In this document: one piece after another, positions 22,431 through 32,636 of the stretch
How the letters are laid out: each line of letters opens with the position of its first letter
Position numbering within the stretch: position 1 is the stretch's first letter
NCBI RefSeq assembly: GCF_016808335.1
Contig: NC_053143.1
Span: 5,303,398 to 5,367,397, forward strand
DNA: 64,000 nucleotides
From: Panicum virgatum
Taxonomy: Eukaryota; Streptophyta; Magnoliopsida; Poales; Poaceae
Direction of reading: 5' to 3'
Program-made: the position numbers and the translations under genes
The notes under the pieces: model-generated
The model's input: the letters and a program-made list of their open reading frames with translations, nothing else
Told to the model about the DNA's origin: nothing
Database searches by the model: none

Positions 22431-23521
22431 GCAGCTAACATAAGCCACCAAAAATATAAGGCAAAATAGCTGATTTGATCGTGCATGCCGTGATACAATG
22501 GTTCCGGCCTTCTCTCTTCCTGGCAACGGTGGCTTGGCAACACGCCCGGCACTCATCGTCCTCTCAGTGCCTCCTTCCACCCTTGCGTCATCTGCGGCAG
22601 CGGCAGCAGCTGCACCCCCTGCTCATCCTCCTAGCCCCAACCCATACATCTTCTGCAGTAGGCCATGGAGGCACTCTCACAGCTGCAACCTCCCATCAAA
22701 ATTAAATCGGGCACAACCCCCTCCCTGCTAGCGGTGGCCATGGCCGAAAGCCTTGTGGCCTCCTATATATTGGAGCATTGAAACAGAGAAATCGTGTAAC
22801 GCGGAGCATGCACATGTTATCATGGATGCCATGGCGGCGGTGCAGTATCGGAGCATAAAATTGATTGAGGTGAATGTTTTAGAGGTTGGATGGGGCACTT
22901 TTGTTCCATATGGAATCACATCAAGACTCGATCACGGTGGAGATCCACAGTAGGCAGCGATACAGGAAAGCTTGGGCAAGAGATGAGTTCTGGCTTTGGA
23001 ACATGAAGCTAGATGAGTAAATTAAGGTGATTAGAAATGACGTACATCGAGCAGTATGCTTGATCAGTATAGTTTGTCAAATATGTCAACTAATGTTTTT
23101 TATGCCTTATTTTATGATAACTATGAAATACATAATTTAAGGTAATGTTGGCAATAATATGATGAGATGACCGATATGATAATTAACTGTCTCAAAAAAA
23201 CCCCTCTTGGACCTCTTTCCTTTAGCCTTTTTTTTTCTTCATTATTTGACCAATTTGAGCTGAACTGAAATAAATTTGTGCTTAAAATTGTGATTTTGAT
23301 AAAATTTGTTCTAAGCTACAAAGAGATACACTACCATTTATGATTATTTCTTAAAATTTAATCAGCTCGTCTACACGTAAACTAAATTTTCAATTTTGTA
23401 ACACCTGATGTAGGTCATTAGTCAAGTTATGACATAAGTTTTGGATCATATTTGTTGAACAAGGGGTATGAAAGATTTTTCTTTTTTTTCGTGGCAACGC
23501 ACAGACATATCTTATTTTACT
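22431..23521. other. Stretch without a supported gene
   Basis: The repeat unit ends near 22430. Positions 22480-22730 are moderately GC-rich and contain overlapping frames with alanine/proline runs (SSAAAAAAAPP) but no domain, start context or splice pattern I trust. The rest is AT-rich and shows nothing. Confidence 0.4.
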
Positions 23522-24369
23522 AGTACCAACAGAGAGAATCCCTCCCTTGACACTGCCAAAGTTTGCTTCCCTACTTGACCACATTTTAATCTTTCCAATT
23601 TGACACTAAATCAAATTTAGTTACCAATTTAACACTACCATCTCCTTTTACCACTCACAGTGTTAAAAAGTCGAATGTGAAAAGACTATTTGACCCTTTT
23701 GAAATGTGCAGTGCGGCGTGATCAATTGCCTTCTCCTCGTTCGTCCCCTTTTGAAATGTGCAGTGTGGCGGAGGCCTTTATCGAGTTGCGGAGGCCCCAA
23801 CTCAAGGCGGCGGCAGCGGGACCAGCAACGTAGCGACGTGGGGTGCCACACAGGATGGGCGCCGGCGTAGTCACGGGACGAGACGGGCCCTGGGGCATCA
23901 TCCAGTGCTGCCGGCGCGGACGCGCGAGGCCATCGCCGCCTGCACGCGCCACGCGGCCAGCACTGCTGGGCAGACCCATGCGTGGGACGGTGGGATCCCC
24001 CGCGGGAGGCTTGGCTGTGATTGCGAGTCTGCGAGCAGTAAGGTTGACTTGTTGCCTGATGTTATTAAGCAAGGCCAATATCAAAAATGATGCTTTGATC
24101 AGAAAAACAAGGGGCCAAAAGATGCAGTTAAGTGACGAGTACATAAACCAATCTGCTGGTTTTTTTTCAATTTATTAGATGCAAAACTGTACAGTGCACA
24201 TCAGAGGCAAAATGGTCTTTCGCCCTTGACATAACACTAAAAATAGATGCTAGTGTCAAATTGGAAACTAACTTTAAATTTAGTGTCAAATAAGGAAGAT
24301 TCAGCTTTAAAGGGTCAAAGAAGTAATAAGCAACTTTGATAGTGTCAAATAAGGTATTTTCTCGGTACT
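23522..24369. mobile_element. Element with long imperfect terminal inverted repeats, class unassigned
   Basis: The left side starts AGTACCAACAGAGAGAATCC and continues CTTGACACTGCCAAAGTTTGC. The right side, reverse-complemented, starts AGTACCGAGAAAATACC and continues TTTGACACTATCAAAGTTGC. The similarity continues for about 100 bp inwards (TTTGACACTAAAT near 23600 and 24280). The GC-rich middle (23705-24060) has frames on both strands and no recognised domain. I could not find a convincing target duplication, so Mutator-like or another class remains open. Confidence 0.65.
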
Positions 24370-24401
24370 CTCTCTACACACTGGTTGGAGATCAAAGGAT
24401 C

Positions 24402-25151
24402 ACACCAAGGAAACTGGTGCTCCCCACTTGCGGTCCTCCCCCACCAAGAGAGAGATGCAACCGAGGGGGCGATGCGTCTTATCACCGGCGAGGCCGCCGT
24501 TCCCTTCCGTCTCCGGCGTCCGTCTGGCCATGGGACGGTGGGGGAACGGTGGCTCTCCAACTGGTGAGGTAGAATAGGTCCCTGTAGTTCTAGGGTTCCA
24601 TTTCTCGACATCGCTTGCAAGGTGAGGGCGGCGACACTACAGTGGAATAAGGTCCTCCGGCTCTTCCTCAACCTCATTGTCCTCCGCTCCGAGGCCGGCG
24701 ATGAGCTTGTGGGGTTCGTCCTCATCGGATTTGGAGACCGCGCGGGTGCTTTAGATCCAGACGAGGCTTGTGCAGGAGCGTGCCATTGGCCGGTGATGGC
24801 GGCGGCCCAGGTTCTTCGTTCTTGCTCTTTGTCTGAGTTGATGATTGCCTTGTTGGATTTGATGCTACTGTGGATTGAAGTGGATGGGTGTGAGGCGTGG
24901 GGAGGGAGGTTCGGCGGCTGCTATTCTTTCAACGGAGATCTTTTATTTGCAGCTTTCCAATTTCGTGTCCAATCTTCAATCTGGGGAACAGTGAATGGAG
25001 GTTGGCTGCTTCGATGTGCAGAGTTGTGAGCGGCAGGGGTCTTGATGTTAATCTTGTTTTCATCAGGGTCCTTTCCACAAGCAAGGATTGTACTGTGCTT
25101 ATTCCCTTTTAATATATGGTACATCCTTCTCGCAAAAACAAAAAATGGAGA
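24402..25151 (+). mobile_element. LINE-type retroposon, about 750 bp, 14-bp target duplication
   Basis: GAGATCAAAGGATC (24388-24401) and GAGATCAAACGATC (25152-25165) flank the insert with one mismatch. The plus-strand 3' end is A-rich (CGCAAAAACAAAAAATGGA) after TTTAATATATGGTACATCC, which suits target-primed reverse transcription. The body starts GC-rich (CACCGGCGAGGCCGCCGTTC) and has no reverse transcriptase. It is probably an internally deleted or 5'-truncated LINE derivative. A processed transcript is an alternative, since a 135-residue frame starts at 24622, but no domain is recognised in it. Confidence 0.65.
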
Positions 25152-25510
25152 GAGATCAAACGATCGTTGACCCTGTACTGGTTAGGGAGGAAATTCACGC
25201 ACAGTAATTTTCTGAGTCTGGGTAAACAGATTACCCACAAGCAGATGAACTTTTTTTTTGAGAAATGATGGAAGCCGAAACATAGGCAAGCATCCAAATA
25301 TCACAGCACTTCATCTTCATCATAGGGACATAACAAGCAAAGAACTAAGATCATAAACATAGATGTCAGGTAAAACAGAGCTTTCCAGAATCCATAAGTT
25401 CAAAGCATTTGGTGCACTTTAGACCAAATCACAAGCATATAGACAAATTCGTATCAAGACCTGCCCCAAGACTTGAATACCATCATCTTGATGATCTAAG
25501 ACTGAGAAAC

Positions 25511-25644
25511 CTTGAGTGACAAAAGGTGTCACCAAAGTTCCAGTGGCATCACCGACTACCAATTGATGAAGTAATCCCTTGAGTGACAAAAGGTGTCACC
25601 AAAGTTCCAGTGGCATCACCGACTACCAATTGATGAAGTAATTA
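25511..25644 (+). repeat. 67-bp tandem duplication in an A-type unit
   Basis: CTTGAGTGACAAAAGGTGTC begins at 25511 and again at 25578, and the following bases up to GATGAAGTAAT are repeated exactly. Confidence 0.93.
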
Positions 25645-25932
25645 TACCTGGCCTCGCTCAAGTCATGGGGGTACGACGACGAACACCAATGAGAAAAAAA
25701 GGGTTTGGTATTTGTGTCTGGGTAAGGCCCAGCAATACATGTCATCATGTATTACCCTGAGCACCCCTCTTCAACTGATCAAAAGCTTGACTTTATTGAA
25801 ATCGAAGTCAGTATTGCACTAGCTTGATAGACTGCTATCAGGGTCAAAATGAGCTTCCATTATCATTTCCATTACTGCATTTCATAGCTTTACCCATGTG
25901 TGCATCAACTCCCATGCATCCAATGCAACTTA

Positions 25933-26361
25933 GAGCATCTCCAAGAGTTTGTCATATTTTACTTGGCATATCTTGTGTTTTGCCAACTTCTAAAAAGATA
26001 TGCCAAGTAAAAAAAAGAGCTTATCTCAAACAGTTTGACATAATTCACTTGCCAAATCCAGATCTAACTTACATCAGGAACCCTGAGAGAGAAACAAAAT
26101 TATATTTATGCCCTTCCACCTCTTGAAAACTTAAATCAGGAACCCTTCTCTGTTATTTATTTCTTTTTTTACCCTCCCACCTGACTAGAAACCACGATGC
26201 CAACCGCGCGCCGCGCGCGTATATTTACGCGCTGGAGGCTGATTTTTCCCAAGTTGCCAAAAATTGCCAAGTCTTTTGCCAAACTGTTGGAGGAGTATTT
26301 TTAACGTTTTTGCCAAAAATCAAAGATGGCAACTCGATTTGCCAAACTGCTGGAGATGCTC
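25933..26361. mobile_element. Tourist-like (PIF/Harbinger) MITE, 429 bp, target duplication TTA
   Basis: The ends GAGCATCTCCAAGAGTTTG and CAAACTGCTGGAGATGCTC are inverted repeats, flanked by TTA at 25930-25932 and 26362-26364. The TTA duplication is the hallmark of PIF/Harbinger elements. There is no coding potential. It lies in the upstream part of an A-type MIR unit. Confidence 0.88.
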
Positions 26362-26652
26362 TTATAATGGACTGTGTATTCAGCTGGCTTTAAGCACCAT
26401 GGTGTCCAGTACTGACTGAAACCTCCATGCTTCGCATGCAGAAGGTTACAATGGCCCTCGCACAAGCTTTCTACATAGAATTATCGACTACATGTACATC
26501 TCGCTTCTCAGCCTTGTTGTCTTCTTGGTGAGTACTGATAACCTCCAGAAGTCGTCATATCACTTGAGCAATGGGATGAATTCAAGCCCAGGTACACAGC
26601 AGGGATGAACCAAAGCAGATGAACTTCGAGAGAAGGGGAAGAAAAGCAGATT

Positions 26653-26862
26653 CAAGCTCGGCAGAAGATCCAGTTCATAGGGGAGGATTAGTCCAAGTAA
26701 AGCCACGTATTTGACTACTTTGTGAGTGCACACCACATCCGACATTGAGTCCAGATAGGAATCTGATGGAAAGTTGAGATCTTCAAGGACTTGTAAGTTC
26801 CCTCCAACTGTTGCATACCTTCCCATTGCCTCCTATTCCTATTGCATCTTGACCGGTAGCTC
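26653..26862 (+). ncRNA. MIR2118-like precursor 7 (A-type)
   Basis: The mature-like segment is 26820-26841 (TTCCCATTGCCTCCTATTCC, then TA; 18 of 22). The 5' arm runs AGCTCGGCAGAAGATCCA, then ATAGGGGAGGATTAGTCC, then AAG and CCACGTA. Compared with the reverse complement of the 3' arm (AGCTACCGGTCAAGATGCA, ATAGGAGGCAATGGGAAG) it agrees over AGCT-CGG, AAGATNCA, ATAGG, GGAGG and AAG. This is one of the best two-arm matches in the cluster. The star side carries the shared AGTCCAAG motif. Confidence 0.6.
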
Positions 26863-28049
26863 CTATCCGTTTAATTAATCTTCCTATCCTCTTCCTCTGT
26901 TTCTCCTCTGTTTTCTATACAATATATACTAGTACTACCACTCTTTTGTGTTTCGCAGCTGGGTAGTGGAGTTTATAAAGTAGGTGCATTATATTGCTGT
27001 GCATTCACTTCTGTAAGTGATCATATCTTTCAGGGAAGATCTGATTAGGAGCACTGCAAATACATCTGGTAGAAGGTGGTTGATCCAAAAGGTAATGACT
27101 GACAAGTAATATATGCCATGCTGTCATGTGCTTGGCATATGTTGAGAAAAAGAGAAATAATTCTCTAGGAATAAACTTGCATTGCATGGTTTGGCAGAAA
27201 TTTGTACAAACTTGAATCAGCTCGTATTGCTAATAACAAAGGACACATTCAATCTGGCTTGACATGTCTTGCCTCAGTTCCTGTTAAGTGTATTATCTTC
27301 GTCAAAGATGTGGTATGTGACCATCTTTAAACATGTGTCCAGGTTTTCTTACACACTACACATTTTTCGTACCAGCGGGTAGAAGATGACAGCATCGCAA
27401 TAGCAAAGAGGGCATTGATTTCTATCTTCACTCCTATTTCCATCACCACTGGAACGATATATACAACCGGGTGGCAAGCTCCTTTGCAAATAGAGAATAT
27501 CATAATCGCCTCTGCCTTCATTTATTTTATTCTTGCTTATATAAAAGAAAATAAATAAAATTAGTGAATAGTTAATAGAGCGCTCCAAGCAGATTTCTAT
27601 TAGGTTATTAGTTTCAATTCTCAATAATGGCCTATCATGACTTCTCTGGATGACATGATGGCATGGAGTTCATCACCAAATTTAGCTAACTATATATCAT
27701 ATCATGATGGGGACTAAACGAAGATTTCTTAACAAGAATACATTTGAGACATGCAGGGAAGTGAATTTAGTCCACGTCATTGAAAGAAGAAGGTTCACAC
27801 TCATGGTATCTTAGGCAGGACGTCTGTGATCTATCTAAGCTATGGAACCTACACATATTCAGTTTATAACTCAGAGGACTTACTCAGTTGAGCGAATTAT
27901 TGAGAACAGCACTGTATTTTGGAGCGTATTGTCACACTGCACCTCGTTTAAGCACTTTTTGCACATCACCAGGGTTTAGCTTAAGAAATGCCACTATCCA
28001 ATTTCCATCATCCATTAGCAATGGATAACATGGGTTGCCATGGGCCAGC

Positions 28050-28260
28050 AAGTATCTAGAACGCCAGAAGATCTAATGAGGTGATGAGTTCAAGCAAAGC
28101 CAGGCATTTGACTACATTGTGAATCCACACCACATCTGACATTACGTCTAGACAGCATCCTAATGCGAACTGCAGTTCTTCTGGGACTCTCTAGATAAAA
28201 ATGCTTGATGCGTAGTTTCCCACTGCCTCTTATTCTTGTTGCATCTCAGCCAGCAGCTCC
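28050..28260 (+). ncRNA. MIR2118-like precursor 8 (C-type), diverged
   Basis: The mature-like segment 28217-28238 (TTCCCACTGCCTCTTATTCT, then TG) has 15 of 22 matches. The 5' side near 28056-28115 has CCAGAAGATCTAATGAGG, then GATGAGTTCAAG and CCAGGCATTTGACTAC, as in its C-type sister. Mutations within the core (CTCTTATTCT) suggest a decaying copy. Confidence 0.4.
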
Positions 28261-28837
28261 TTCCCAACTCTTTAATTCTCCTATCTTCTTACTCTGTTTC
28301 TCCTTTGTTCTCTAAACTATATGCTACTTGCACCCTTTTTTGTTTCCCACCAGTGGGTAGTGGAGTTCATCAACTAGGAGCATTATATTGCATTATTGCT
28401 GCGCATTCACTTCTTTCAATAATCATATCTTTCATGGTAGAAGGTGGTTGATCCCCAAAAGGCAATGACTGATATATAAGTTCATGCAACAAGAACATAC
28501 TTGACACCATCTCCACGAACTAGTACAAAACTTATCGAAATAATCATATTTTGGGTTTAACCTTCCTTGGAGTGGTATGGTTTTGCATAATTTATTAATA
28601 GGTATTGGGGTATTTTGGTATAATTATTTTATAATGGAAGCAGTGTAATTACTAAGATTAATGTAAACTAGTCATTTGCAACAATGGCTCTCTGTTGTCC
28701 TGATGGTGTGGCTTTGTTCTCCAAATTATGCTTACCAATCTACAGTGAAGGGGACGTCATGAACACTTCTAAAGAAGAATTAATTTGAGACATGGCAGGT
28801 GTAATAATCGATGCTGTGGAAAATAACAAGTTCAAAC

Positions 28838-29150
28838 CGGTAATCTTAAGCATGATATCATCATTAGCAGTCCAGAAGAACTGTGGCAGCTACAGATATT
28901 CTGTTAATTGACATCAATTGATAAAGAAACAAAAAAATATTTAATTACGAACACCTTTAACAAAAAATGCCAGAAGAACTGTGGCAGTTTAGACTGGCAA
29001 TGCATTTCATCAAATATAGGGTGACTACTGCACAGCACCCCTGACTGTGTGTCCAGAGAGCAACCTAATGCACAACTGGGATCTTGATCCACCCCAAGCT
29101 TCGATCGGCCTGATGTGATCTTTCCCTTGCCTCCTATTCCTGTTGCATGT
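28838..29150 (+). ncRNA. MIR2118-like precursor 9 (B-type), just upstream of the Copia insertion
   Basis: The mature-like segment 29121-29142 reads TTTCCCTTGCCTCCTATTCC then TG, with a one-base shift in its first half (16 of 22). The 5' side GGTAATCTTAAGCATG near 28838-28860 corresponds to the arm of precursor 1. The unit continues beyond the Copia element at 47562. Confidence 0.4.
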
Positions 29151-29173
29151 TCACTGACAGTTTAATTGCAACT

Positions 29174-29314
29174 TGTGGAAGTTTGTAGAATGTGAGTTGA
29201 GGTCGGTTCGGACAGACCGAACTCACCTCCCCCTCTCTCTTTTATTAGCATTTATGCATTTGGGTCCTTACAAAGTTTTCTAATAGCGCACACACACATA
29301 CATACATACCAACA
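29174..29314 (-). repeat. Copia 3' LTR (141 bp)
   Basis: It starts TGTGGAAGTTTGTAG and ends ATACATACCAACA. It contains the inverted pair GTGAGTTGAGGTCGGTTC / GACAGACCGAACTCAC, which can fold into a hairpin, and a CA/CATA microsatellite near one end. It differs from the other LTR by two substitutions and one AC unit. Confidence 0.97.
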
Positions 29315-29344
29315 CTCCCCCTCAAGATGGGTGATGAATGTCTA

Positions 29345-31621
29345 TCATCCCCATCTTGCTACATGCTAATAAACACGCCTTAACACCTAAACCTTTCGTT
29401 AAACAATCAGCTACTTGTTCATTAGAGGTTAAAAAACTAGCTCAAGTGTCCCATCATCCAGTCGTTCTTTAATAAAGAAGCGGTCGATCTCCACATGCTT
29501 AGTTCGATCATGCTGAACAGGATTGTTAGCAATATTAATTGCTGACTTGTTATCACACCGAAGCTTCAGAGTACCTTTCATAAGCTTTAATTCTGATAAT
29601 AAATTCTTTTCCCACAACAATTCAATAAGGCATACCGACATAGCTCTGAATTCTGCTTCTGCAGTTGAGCGGGATACCACTGATTGTTTTTTGCTTCTCC
29701 ATGATACTAGATTTCCACCAACAAAAACACAGTAACCCGAGGTAGATCTCCTGTCATCCAGACAACTTGCCTAGTCTGCATCACAGTAGCCTTCCACATC
29801 TAAATGACCATTTCTTTTGAACCACAGTCCCTTCCCTGGACAGCTCTTCAAATATCTCAAAATTCTATAGACTGCATCTAAATGTCCACTCATTGGATCA
29901 TGCATATACCTACTCACAATACTTACTGCATAAGTTATATCCGGCCTTGTGTGACATAAATAAATTAACCATCCCACAAGCCTTTGATATCTTTCTTTGT
30001 CAACAGGATCTCCATTTCGTGCACATATTTTATGATTTTGCTCAATAGGACTAAAGGCTGGACGACATCCAAGCATACATGTCTCATGTAGTAGATCTAA
30101 TACATACTTGCGCTGTGAGAGGACAATTCCCTTAGGAGATCTTGCTATCTCAATGCCCAGGAAATACCGTAGTTGGCCTAGGTCTTTAACTTCAAATTCC
30201 TTGCTTAAATTCTTCTTCAGTTGGAAGATATTCAAAGGATCATTCCCTGTGATGATCATGTCATCCACATACACTGCCAGAATAGTGACACGGCCTCCAA
30301 AATGATAATAAAACACAGTGTGATCACTATTGCACTGTTTATATCCCATATTACCCATAGCCCTTCGTAATCGATCAAACCAAGCTCTTGGTGATTGCTT
30401 TAAACCATATAACGATTTTTTTCAGCTTCAATACTTTTCCTTTGGTCTGATCAGTAGCAAATCCAGGTGGAATCTCCAGGTAGACTTCTTCTTGAAGATC
30501 CCCATGTAAAAAGGCATTCTTAACATCCAACTGATATAGCGGCCAATCATAATTAGCTGCACAAGAGATTAATGTCCTTACAGTGCTCATTTTTGCAACC
30601 GGGGCAAATGTTTCATCATAGTCAGTCCCATAGGTCTGACTATATCCTTTTGCAACTAATCTAGCTTTGTATCTTTCTATTTTTCCATCGGGATTTTGTT
30701 TTACTGTATATACCCATTTGCAACCAACTATTTCCTTGCCCAATGGATAAGGCACAAGATCCCAAGTTTTATTTTTTTTCTAGAGCAGTTAGTTCTTCAA
30801 GCATGGCCTTTTTCCATTTTGGGTCCAATTTTGCTTCCCTCCAATCTTTTGGAATAGTCACAGATTGTAAGGATGCCAGAAAAGCATTATACTCAGAAGA
30901 TAGTGAGGTATGAGACACATAATTGCTTATGTCGTGATCAAATCCATAGCTCTGAGGAGGGACTCCTGCACCAGTTCTTGGTTCCTTTCATAACGCAATA
31001 GGCATATCATCTGATGGCAGATCCTCAACCTCAATCTCTGGAGCTGGAGCTTCTTCAATTTCTTCCTGGCCACTTTCTTGTACAGGAGTTGATTGAGCCA
31101 TGTCTTCCGTGTTTGTTTGAGTTCTGAACTTCTGTCTTGTATACACTTTTGAGAATACTCTGTCATGTATACCTTCTCCTCTAGAATTCTGGGCTTGAGA
31201 TAAAATTGATTCATCACTTACCTCTCTTCCTTCCTGAGGAACTGGACTGCTTATTACTCCTTCATACTTTGTTTGTCTCTTATCTACATCATCTTGTTCA
31301 TTCTCATTCTCCCCCTCAGAAGTAACTCCATCTTCACTAGGAGTATCAAGGGTAGCAAATAGATCACTCAGATCTGATCTTTCTCCATAAAAAGGAATAG
31401 CTTCCCGAAAATTGACATCTAAACTCACGAACATCCGTCGTTCAGATGGATTCCAACATCTATATCCCTTTTGCCCACAGGAGTACCCAACAAAGATACA
31501 TTTAACAGCTCGAGGGTCTAACTTTCCCACTGAAGGTCTGTGATCTCTAAAAAAACAAGTACATCCAAAAACCTTTGGTGGGACAATGAATTCATTCTTT
31601 CCATAGAGCAATTCACATGGA
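29345..31621 (-). pseudogene. Copia pol, integrase C-terminus to RNase H, decayed
   Basis: This downstream half of the polyprotein continues across the CACTA-B insertion (CELLYGKNEFIVPPKVFGC follows the GMKTP codons at 44590). It encodes the integrase C-terminus (KCIFVGYSCGQKGYRCWNP), the reverse transcriptase ([39 protein letters not shown], and the catalytic YVDD near 30260) and RNase H (SRSTAEAEFRAM, HVEIDRFFIKE). Lesions visible: TGA near 30988 in place of Arg, extra A in an A-run near 30778, extra A near 30420, TAG for Trp in DADW near 29771, and an extra T near 29428. At least five lesions exclude a functional enzyme. Confidence 0.95.
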
Positions 31622-31639
31622 CACTACAAGAAATGTGGT

Positions 31640-31880
31640 GATCTATGACGAAAATTTTATGACATTTTAATGGAGCGTCACAATTGCACACAATCTATGA
31701 CGAATTTTAAGGTATGGACCCTAGGCCCAGAAATTTATGATGTTTTATTGAATTCGTCATAATTGAGCCCACAAAATATGACGTTTTTTTTGAATTCGTC
31801 ATAATTTAGCCCACAAAACATGACGTTTTAACATTAATGTCATAAAAATCGTCATAGCTATTTTAACTATATGTTTTGAC
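31640..31880. repeat. CACTA-B left subterminal repeats (TATGACG type)
   Basis: Copies of CTATGACGAA, ATGACGTTTT, TTCGTCATAA and ATCGTCATAG occur in both orientations within 250 bp of the left end. The same words recur at 44320-44570 near the right end. Such clusters are where TNPA-type proteins bind in En/Spm. Confidence 0.85.
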
Positions 31881-32040
31881 ATTTTCATTTTTAATTCAAG
31901 TTTTTTCTTCTCTTATTTGATGCTTACGTGGCAGCCTAGTCAGTGCACACGTGGTCTGCTGAGTGGGGCCCACTTGCGAGCCAAGTTAGCAGCTGCACAA
32001 GCTAGTAAAATAATAAAAAAATCCGCCTTGCGCGCAAGGC

Positions 32041-32100
32041 CGGGAGTCGATCCCGCGACCTGCGGCAAGGGCAGGCATGATGCTTACCACCACGCCACTT
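32041..32100 (-). other. tRNA-like segment inside CACTA-B (not a functional tRNA gene)
   Basis: On the minus strand AAGTGGCGTGGTGGTAAGC resembles a pol III A box and GGGATCGACTCCC a B box, at tRNA-like spacing. Acceptor and anticodon stems cannot be completed by eye and there is no CCA or terminator run at the expected place. It is probably a tRNA-derived piece acquired by the transposon. Confidence 0.4.
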
Positions 32101-32636
32101 GATTGCATGTGGTTGTGTTTAGAACAATATTTTATTTGTAGTTTTGTTGCATAACAGGCAAATGAAAAAGTGACATCCCGTGAGTCATCCCGCGAGTCCG
32201 GCCGCTGCATCCCGCGGCACCTGCGCCGCCGCTGCATACTGCGTGAGACCGGCGCCGCCGCCGAGGCTCCTCCCCTCCGGCGCGGCCTCCTCTCCGCGGC
32301 TCTTCCCCTCCGGCGCGCCCTCCCCTCCGTGGCTCCTCCCCTTCGGCGCGGCTCGCCGCCAGGGCTCGTCCCCTCCGGCGCGGCTCGCCGCCAGGGCTCG
32401 TCCCCTCCGGCGCGGCTCGCCGCCACGGCTCGTCCCCTCCAGCACGGCGGCCTTCAATAGCTTGGACACGCTGGAATCATCGATTGGTGGGCACCCGTCT
32501 CGTCTTTCCCCTTCCTCGCGTGAGCATCGGCCGGCATCCAAAGGTATATCAATTTTTTTTCTTGGCTGTGTTGATAGTAGCTTATGGATTCATGCAGATT
32601 TGTTAATTGGGGTTTTTTTATGCAATGCTTGTCTAG

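Larger units (their letters stand above)
14950..29173 (+). repeat. Higher-order tandem array of non-coding units (types A, C, B) carrying MIR2118-like hairpins
   Basis: Three unit types recur in one orientation: B (about 14960-15900), A (16440-17760), C (17840-18700), A (18670-20840, split by a hAT), C (20850-21420), B (21430-22430, with a SINE), A (25298-27340), C (27620-28490) and B (28680-29173, continued after the Copia element at 47562-48000). Shared landmarks are CTTGATGGCATGGAGTTC, GAGACATGCAGGGAAGTGAA, CAGGCATTTGACTAC, TTGCCTCCTATTCC and a terminal AAGGTAATGACTGAT. The conservation covers about 0.7-1.3 kb per unit and contains no shared open frame, so it is a non-coding gene family amplified by unequal crossing-over. 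Confidence 0.8.

Noticed and set aside
32041..32100. Functional tRNA gene
   Set aside because: Only A- and B-box similarity is present. A complete cloverleaf cannot be drawn by eye. The same holds for 38510-38563 and 56181-56234.
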